Source: JAQBYK01 sp964499425 (GTDB lineage: Bacteria; Patescibacteriota; Gracilibacteria; UBA1369; LOWO2-01-FULL-3). Taken from it: a stretch of 44,200 nucleotides of DNA. Shown here piece after piece: positions 39,660 to 44,200 of this stretch. The stretch covers positions 1 to 44,200 of the forward strand of contig CAZCLD010000005.1 in NCBI GenBank assembly GCA_964499425.1, written 5' to 3'. A program made the translations under genes and the position numbers. Each line of letters begins with the position of its first letter. Position 1 is the first letter of the stretch. The notes beneath the pieces were generated by a model. It was given only the letters and a program-made list of their open reading frames with translations, had not been told where the DNA came from and did no database searches.

Positions 39660-40433
39660 ATGTCTGTAACTATCGATCAAATAAAAGAATTGCGTGAGTC
39701 TACTGGGGTATCCATGATGGCGTGCAAAAAAGCTTTAGATGAGGCGTCTGGGGATTTTGATAAGGCAGTGGATCTTCTCCGTCAAAAAGGTGAAGCTAAA
39801 GCCGCTGACAGGGCCGGACGTAGTACCGCCCAGGGTGCAGTTACTATCAAAGTAGAAGGTTCGAAGGCCGCTGTGGTTGAATTGCAGTGTGAGACTGATT
39901 TTGTTGCTAAAGGTGATGATTTTTTAGCCTTGGGAGAATCTTTAGCCGACAAGTTACTAAAGGGTGAGATTAATCCTGAGGATCGTGATTTACCAGAGAT
40001 TAAGGAGGCAGTCTTGAAACTTGGTGAGAATGTGCAGATTGGTGATTTGCGAATTGTTGAAGGTGAGAATTTAGGTAATTATGTACATTCAAATGGAAAA
40101 ATTGGTGTTGTTGTATCTCTTAAGGGTGGATCTTCAGAATTAGCTCGAGACGTGGCAATGCATGTTGCTGCCACAAATCCAAGAGTCATTTCCCCCGAAG
40201 AGGTTTCTCAGGACCTTGTTGACAAGGAAAAGGAGATTTGGACTGAGCAACTGAAAAACGAAGGGAAACCCGAGGAAATCATTGGTAAGATTATGATTGG
40301 GAAAGAGCAAAAATTCCGAGGTGAAAATGCACTTCTGAAACAACCATTTGTAAAAGATCCAGATAAAAAGATTGAGCAACTCTTGAAGGAGTCAGATGCC
40401 TTAGTAGAAGAGTTTGTAAGATTTGCACTTTAG
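39660..40433 (+). CDS. tsf: Elongation factor Ts
   Basis: 257 residues. The N-terminal UBA-like domain reads IKELRESTGVSMMACKKALDEASGD (two parts), followed by the TDFV motif in LQCETDFVAKGDDF, MHVAATNPRVI and the C-terminal EQLLKESDALVEEFVRF. It is the nucleotide exchange factor for EF-Tu. It starts 21 bp after the membrane gene, in a rpsB-x-tsf operon, with no Shine-Dalgarno. Confidence 0.97.
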   Translation: MSVTIDQIKELRESTGVSMMACKKALDEASGDFDKAVDLLRQKGEAKAADRAGRSTAQGAVTIKVEGSKAAVVELQCETDFVAKGDDFLALGESLADKLLKGEINPEDRDLPEIKEAVLKLGENVQIGDLRIVEGENLGNYVHSNGKIGVVVSLKGGSSELARDVAMHVAATNPRVISPEEVSQDLVDKEKEIWTEQLKNEGKPEEIIGKIMIGKEQKFRGENALLKQPFVKDPDKKIEQLLKESDALVEEFVRFAL

Positions 40434-40462
40434 TGGCATAATCATTGTCCAATAAGTGATAT

Positions 40463-41668
40463 ATGCCAGATTTTGATAAAATTGAGGAAGCTGTGCTGTC
40501 CATTCAGAATGGAGAAATGGTCGTTGTTCTTGATGATGAGGACAGGGAGAATGAGGGTGATTTGGTTATGGCAGCGTCTAAGGTTTCTGCTGATGCCATT
40601 AATTTTATGGCTAAGAAAGGCCGTGGATTGATATGTGTACCCGTTGATAGTGATATTGCTCAGAGACTCCAATTTAATCCTATGGTCTCGGACAATAAGG
40701 AGTCTAAGCAATGCAGTTTTACTATTTCAGTTGATTTGAAGATTGGCACGAGTACAGGTATATCTGCTTCTGATAGAGCTAAAACTGTAGCTGCAATAGC
40801 TGACTATCACTCACTCCCAGATGATTTTGTTAGACCTGGTCATGTTTTTCCTCTGAGAGCTAGAAAAGGAGGAGTTTTAGTTAGGGCAGGTCATACCGAA
40901 GCTGCTGTTGATTTGGCTAGGATGGCTGGTTTGGTACCTGCAGCTGTTATTTGTGAGATTGCCTCAGAAGACGGTGAAATGATGAGAAAGGATGGGCTTC
41001 TTTCTTTTGCTAGGAAAAATGCCTTGAAGATTATTACTATAAAGGATCTTATTGAGTACCGGTCAAAGAGTGAGAAGCTGGTTAGATTAGTTGCTGAAAC
41101 TGTCTTGCCTACTGACTATGGTGACTTTGATATGCGTGTTTATAAGACAGCTATTGACAACAGTAATCATGTTTCTCTCTCTATGGGAAAATGGAAGAAA
41201 GGCGATAATGTCCTTGTTAGGGTTCAAAGTGAGTGTTTGACGGGAGAGGTATTTAGATCTCAGAAATGTGATTGTCGAGTTCAGTTGGATTCTGCTCTTG
41301 AAAAAATCTCAAATGAAGGGAAGGGTATCCTTTTGTATATGAGACAAGAAGGTCGCGGCATTGGCTTGGTTAACAAGATAAAGGCATATGATCTCCAATC
41401 CAAGGGTCTTGATACTGTTGAGGCTAATGAGAAATTGGGTTTTGCCTCTGATCTTAGACAATATGGGATAGGTGCACAGATTTTGGTTGATTTGGGCCTC
41501 AAGAATATTCGTTTGATGACCAACAATCCTACAAAAGTAGTAGGGCTTGAAGGTTATGGTTTGGAAATAGTTGAGCGAGTTCCACTGGAGCTTCCTCCAA
41601 ATGATAGAAATCGTGGCTACTTAAAGACAAAAAAAGAAAAGATGGGACATATTTTGAAGCACGTTTAA
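40463..41668 (+). CDS. ribBA: RibBA: DHBP synthase + GTP cyclohydrolase II
   Basis: 401 residues in two domains. 1-200: DHBP synthase with DDEDRENEGDLVMAA and GHVFPLRARKGGVLVRAGHTEA (two parts). 205-401: GTP cyclohydrolase II with VRVQSECLTGEVF, the zinc Cys trio around QKCDCRVQL, MRQEGRGIGL, and the closing MTNNPTKVVGLEGYGL. It makes both starting intermediates of riboflavin from ribulose 5-phosphate and GTP. An internal CATAAT box about 21 nt upstream may add a promoter. No FMN riboswitch is seen. Confidence 0.95.
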   Translation: MPDFDKIEEAVLSIQNGEMVVVLDDEDRENEGDLVMAASKVSADAINFMAKKGRGLICVPVDSDIAQRLQFNPMVSDNKESKQCSFTISVDLKIGTSTGISASDRAKTVAAIADYHSLPDDFVRPGHVFPLRARKGGVLVRAGHTEAAVDLARMAGLVPAAVICEIASEDGEMMRKDGLLSFARKNALKIITIKDLIEYRSKSEKLVRLVAETVLPTDYGDFDMRVYKTAIDNSNHVSLSMGKWKKGDNVLVRVQSECLTGEVFRSQKCDCRVQLDSALEKISNEGKGILLYMRQEGRGIGLVNKIKAYDLQSKGLDTVEANEKLGFASDLRQYGIGAQILVDLGLKNIRLMTNNPTKVVGLEGYGLEIVERVPLELPPNDRNRGYLKTKKEKMGHILKHV

Positions 41669-41723
41669 CCTTGCATAAATTTTGCGTTTGTGATAGAAAT
41701 GTTGCCTAATAAGCTAATTTTGT

Positions 41724-42866
41724 ATGCAAGAAGAGTTTATGAGGAGGGCACTTGCTCTCGCAAAGAAAGGAATTGGACTTACAGCTCCTAACCCATGTGT
41801 TGGTGCGGTGATTGTAAAGGGTGGCGAAATCATTGCTGAGGCATTTCATAAGAAGGCAGGGGCCGATCATGCTGAGGTTTTGGCAATAAAGGAGGTGATG
41901 AGGAAGTCTGGTATTAAAACTGTTGATCTAGAGCCGGCGCTTTTCCATAATGCTGTATTGTATGTGACTCTTGAGCCGTGTTCTCATAATGGCAAAACTC
42001 CACCTTGTGCAAAGGCAATAGCGGCTGCAGGTTTTAAAAAGGTTTGTATTGGGATGAAGGATCCATTCAAGAAGGTTAACGGTAAGGGAATTAAATATTT
42101 GAGGGATCATGGTGTGGATGTTGAGCTTTGTAAAACTGGAAGTGCTCTGGCCGATGAAATTCGCTCTATTAATCAACCATTTATAAAATGGGCTCAGTCT
42201 GGTCTCCCCTATTTAACTATGAAGGCTGGGATGAGCTTGGATGGGAAGATTGCGACCTCCTTAGGCGAGTCTAAATGGATTACTTCTGAGTTATCTCGTA
42301 AACATGCGCGGTTGGAGCGTAGTAAGTGTGACGCTGTGCTTGTTGGAGCAGGAACTGTGAGAGCTGATGATCCTGAGCTTAATGCTCATGGGAAATTTAG
42401 GAATAAGGATTTGGTTAGGATTGTATTGGACTCTAAGTTGAGTTTACCCCTAGCTAAACGTATTTTTAGAGATGAAAATGTAATCGTTTTTTATACTGAT
42501 GATGCTTCTAAGAGGAATATTGATAAGTTTAAGAATGCAGGGGTTGATATTAGGAAAACGACTGCTGACCCGGCTGGTTTAAAGAGAATCTTTAGGTTTT
42601 TGGCTAAGAGAGATTTCCAAAATATCTATATTGAGGGTGGGAGTGAGGTACATGGTAGAATTTTTGATATTGCTACCAAGAATAGAAGTATTCTGGATAA
42701 GGTTTTATTTTATGTCGCTCCAAAATTGATTGGTGGTGATAAATCTCTCTCTGTTATTGGTGGTGAAGGTGTGAGTAAACTCTCTAAAGCACTGGATTTT
42801 GAGAAATTTGAGTTGGAAAGTCTAGGTGAGGATATCAAGTTGGAAGGAAAATTGAATACCTATTGA
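41724..42866 (+). CDS. ribD: RibD: bifunctional deaminase/reductase of riboflavin synthesis
   Basis: 380 residues. The deaminase (1-150) has zinc motif GADHAEVLAI and PCSHNGKTPPC. The reductase (150-380) has MKAGMSLDGKIATSLGESKWI, LVGAGTVRADDPEL and IEGGSEVHG. It follows ribBA by 55 bp. ribE and ribH do not follow, and the next gene is convergent, overlapping by 7 bp, so the pathway is completed elsewhere or not at all. Confidence 0.95.
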   Translation: MQEEFMRRALALAKKGIGLTAPNPCVGAVIVKGGEIIAEAFHKKAGADHAEVLAIKEVMRKSGIKTVDLEPALFHNAVLYVTLEPCSHNGKTPPCAKAIAAAGFKKVCIGMKDPFKKVNGKGIKYLRDHGVDVELCKTGSALADEIRSINQPFIKWAQSGLPYLTMKAGMSLDGKIATSLGESKWITSELSRKHARLERSKCDAVLVGAGTVRADDPELNAHGKFRNKDLVRIVLDSKLSLPLAKRIFRDENVIVFYTDDASKRNIDKFKNAGVDIRKTTADPAGLKRIFRFLAKRDFQNIYIEGGSEVHGRIFDIATKNRSILDKVLFYVAPKLIGGDKSLSVIGGEGVSKLSKALDFEKFELESLGEDIKLEGKLNTY

Positions 42867-43591
42867 TAAAGCTCAAGGAATAGGATATCTCCTCCGGCGT
42901 CTTTAAAGGCGTTTTCAAATATATCTGTATCATAGCTGAAATCAGCTCCCCTCATGGTTCCGTTGTCATTTGTTATAATTCGATCTTCGGTGTAACCAAT
43001 AACTGTTAACATATGATAACCGGGATATGGGTAGTATGGATTATTCAGTATGTCCCCGGTTATTGGGACTATTACTGGGTGATTATTTCCTATCACTTCT
43101 TTTATATCTTGAATATTTGCATTGTTTACAATTTTGATTTCGCTATTCCTTAAGTGGTAATAGCCCATTATGAATTTTTTCAATTCTTCTGCATATAGAT
43201 CGTGGTGATCTCCCATGTTTTCATTTTGCCAATCTATCATATCTAAAATGATATCATTGGCTTCTTCTTTGCTTACTGTTATACCTTTTTCATAATTTAT
43301 GGCCTGCAGTAGAGCGGCTTCCTCGCAGCTTTCTTCATGGAAAACCCAATTTTCCTCGGTTTCAAGTGGGGCTTGGGTAATAAACTGTACATTGAGATAA
43401 TCTTCTGGAGCTAACTGATCACCAGTATTTTCGGACTTATCAATGTTTTTTATTTTCTCCATTGTGGCTGCGTTCTGTCTTTCAATTTTTTGTCTGTAAA
43501 GATAGCTTTTGACTTTTGGAGTTGCATAAAGAGCTCCAGATAGAAGAACAATAATTGCCACGAGTAGAGCTAGGACTTTCTTACTTCTCAT
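42860..43591 (-). CDS. C39-like (papain-fold) peptidase, membrane-anchored
   Basis: 243 residues from ATG 43591; a GTG at 43612 is an alternative start. The N-terminus has a signal-anchor (KVLALLVAIIVLLSGALYA, about 5-23). The C39-type catalytic residues are Cys in FHEESCEEAALLQAINYEKG, His in YPGYHMLTVIGY, and Asn/Asp in ITNDNGT. The domain probably faces the outside. Related proteins in Firmicutes and CPR are called C39 family or YvpB-like peptidases. Overlaps the murJ end by 11 bp, so co-expression with the lipid II flippase is likely. A wall or protein-maturation role is inference. Confidence 0.85.
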   Translation of the reverse strand: MRSKKVLALLVAIIVLLSGALYATPKVKSYLYRQKIERQNAATMEKIKNIDKSENTGDQLAPEDYLNVQFITQAPLETEENWVFHEESCEEAALLQAINYEKGITVSKEEANDIILDMIDWQNENMGDHHDLYAEELKKFIMGYYHLRNSEIKIVNNANIQDIKEVIGNNHPVIVPITGDILNNPYYPYPGYHMLTVIGYTEDRIITNDNGTMRGADFSYDTDIFENAFKDAGGDILFLELYQ

Positions 43592-44200
43592 AGGTATTTT
43601 TTTTGAAAACACGATGTAGGATGTATTTTATGCTGCCTAATTCTGAGGACTTAAGCAGGAATGCTATGATAAAGAAGGTTGCTGCACCAATTACTATTCT
43701 AAGGAGGTGAGATAATTTGACTGCCATGATTCCTTCCATGGACTGGCTAAGTATTATAACAATCGCCATTATTCCGCTTGCAACTATGGTTTTTGATAAG
43801 CTTACTAGGAAACTTTTAAAGGAGAATCCTCTGAGGTGTTTTCTGAGGAAGAAGATCATTATTGAAACATAGAATATAAACCCGATACCAAATCCTATTG
43901 AGAACCATTGGATGCCTAGCTTTGGCGCTACAAAGATTGTGATTAGTCCGATAATCACCATTCCTCCTACATTAATTAACATGGGGGTTAGAGTATTTTG
44001 AAGTGCATAAAACCCTCTGGCAAGAATGTGTGCAAGGCTTTCGAATGGTATTGATATGGCGAAAAAGAATAATACCAATGAGGTAAGCTCGATTGATTTT
44101 TCGTCAAAGACTCCCCCACTTAGTATAAGCTCTACTAACGGTGTAGATAATGTCATAACACCTACAGCTGCTGGGATTGTGAAGAAGAGAATTCTTTGCA
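43581..44200 (-). CDS. murJ: MurJ/MviN-type lipid II flippase, C-terminal part
   Basis: The gene enters from beyond the window end; about 205 C-terminal residues remain. QRILFFTIPAAVGVMTLSTPLVELILSGGVFDEKSIEL (in parts) matches the family's IP(A/x)xxGL...P(I/L)xxLLxxxGxF region, followed by HILARGFYALQNTLTP (the RxxxAxxxxxTP pattern) and about five further helices. MurJ moves lipid-linked peptidoglycan precursor across the membrane, so this organism builds a wall. The tail is basic (HRVFKKNTYEK). The final product is likely complete in the neighbouring sequence. Confidence 0.92.
   Translation of the reverse strand, partial: QRILFFTIPAAVGVMTLSTPLVELILSGGVFDEKSIELTSLVLFFFAISIPFESLAHILARGFYALQNTLTPMLINVGGMVIIGLITIFVAPKLGIQWFSIGFGIGFIFYVSIMIFFLRKHLRGFSFKSFLVSLSKTIVASGIMAIVIILSQSMEGIMAVKLSHLLRIVIGAATFFIIAFLLKSSELGSIKYILHRVFKKNTYEK

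Noticed and set aside
40434..40462. FMN riboswitch before ribBA, or THF riboswitch before the folate genes
   Set aside because: The spacers (29 bp before ribBA, 10 bp before folP) are too short for either fold.

Overview
The window looks like a chromosomal contig of a Candidate Phyla Radiation (Patescibacteria) bacterium. The basis is extreme compaction, no rRNA or mobile elements, many lineage-restricted small proteins, a TrbC/VirB2-like pilin, a Cys-ladder zinc protein of a type I associate with CPR genomes, and a UvrC without its helix-hairpin-helix tail. Peregrinibacteria-like lineages are a plausible home, but that is inference. TGA ends several genes (dedA, ribD), so the Gracilibacteria/Absconditabacteria code (UGA = Gly) does not apply. 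Ten Ns inside tyrS mark a scaffold join.

Layout. 1-1.1 kb: gatB tail, an SLH-domain protein and a small membrane protein. 1.1-5.2 kb (minus): two methyltransferases, a DUF218 + dual-specificity-phosphatase fusion, tRNA-Ala and a WecG/TagA glycosyltransferase. 5.2-8.6 kb: Elp3 divergent from a Trm9/ALKBH8-type methyltransferase, then an ABC exporter. 8.8-18.5 kb: an orphan acidic protein, recG-tyrS, a TrmB-like regulator, an RluD-type pseudouridine synthase, L21, two orphan genes, pth and obg. 18.6-19.9 kb: tRNA-Leu, dedA and a thioredoxin-like frame broken by TAG. 19.8-25.7 kb: one tight minus-strand run (zinc ribbon, Cys-ladder protein, folP, PTPS/QueD-type, folK, folE, pabA, pabB, pabC) that encodes almost the whole route from GTP and chorismate to dihydropteroate, with no folB. 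25.8-33.6 kb: a second TrmB-like regulator, thiI, a large SLH protein, a UvrC carrying an internal GNAT domain, a nucleotidyltransferase and der. 33.7-38.2 kb: pilin-like protein, GT4 glycosyltransferase, PrsW-like protease, a STAS/anti-sigma-kinase pair and chorismate mutase. 38.4-42.9 kb: rpsB, a membrane gene inserted before tsf, ribBA and ribD. 42.9-44.2 kb: C39-like peptidase and the end of murJ.

Cross-cutting signals. (a) Both tRNA genes are preceded by a hairpin whose base has the same sequence (GGTTGC ... GCAACTG) and which ends one nucleotide before the mature tRNA; I know of no described element like this. (b) At least eleven protein genes have a sigma70-like -10 box only 6-10 nt before the start codon, seven of them at exactly 6 nt, so leaderless mRNAs appear normal. 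(c) Seven of ten convergent gene pairs overlap at their 3' ends by 6-24 bp. (d) tRNA modification (Elp3, Trm9-like, ThiI, RluD-type) and cofactor synthesis (folate, riboflavin) are unusually well represented for a CPR-like genome.
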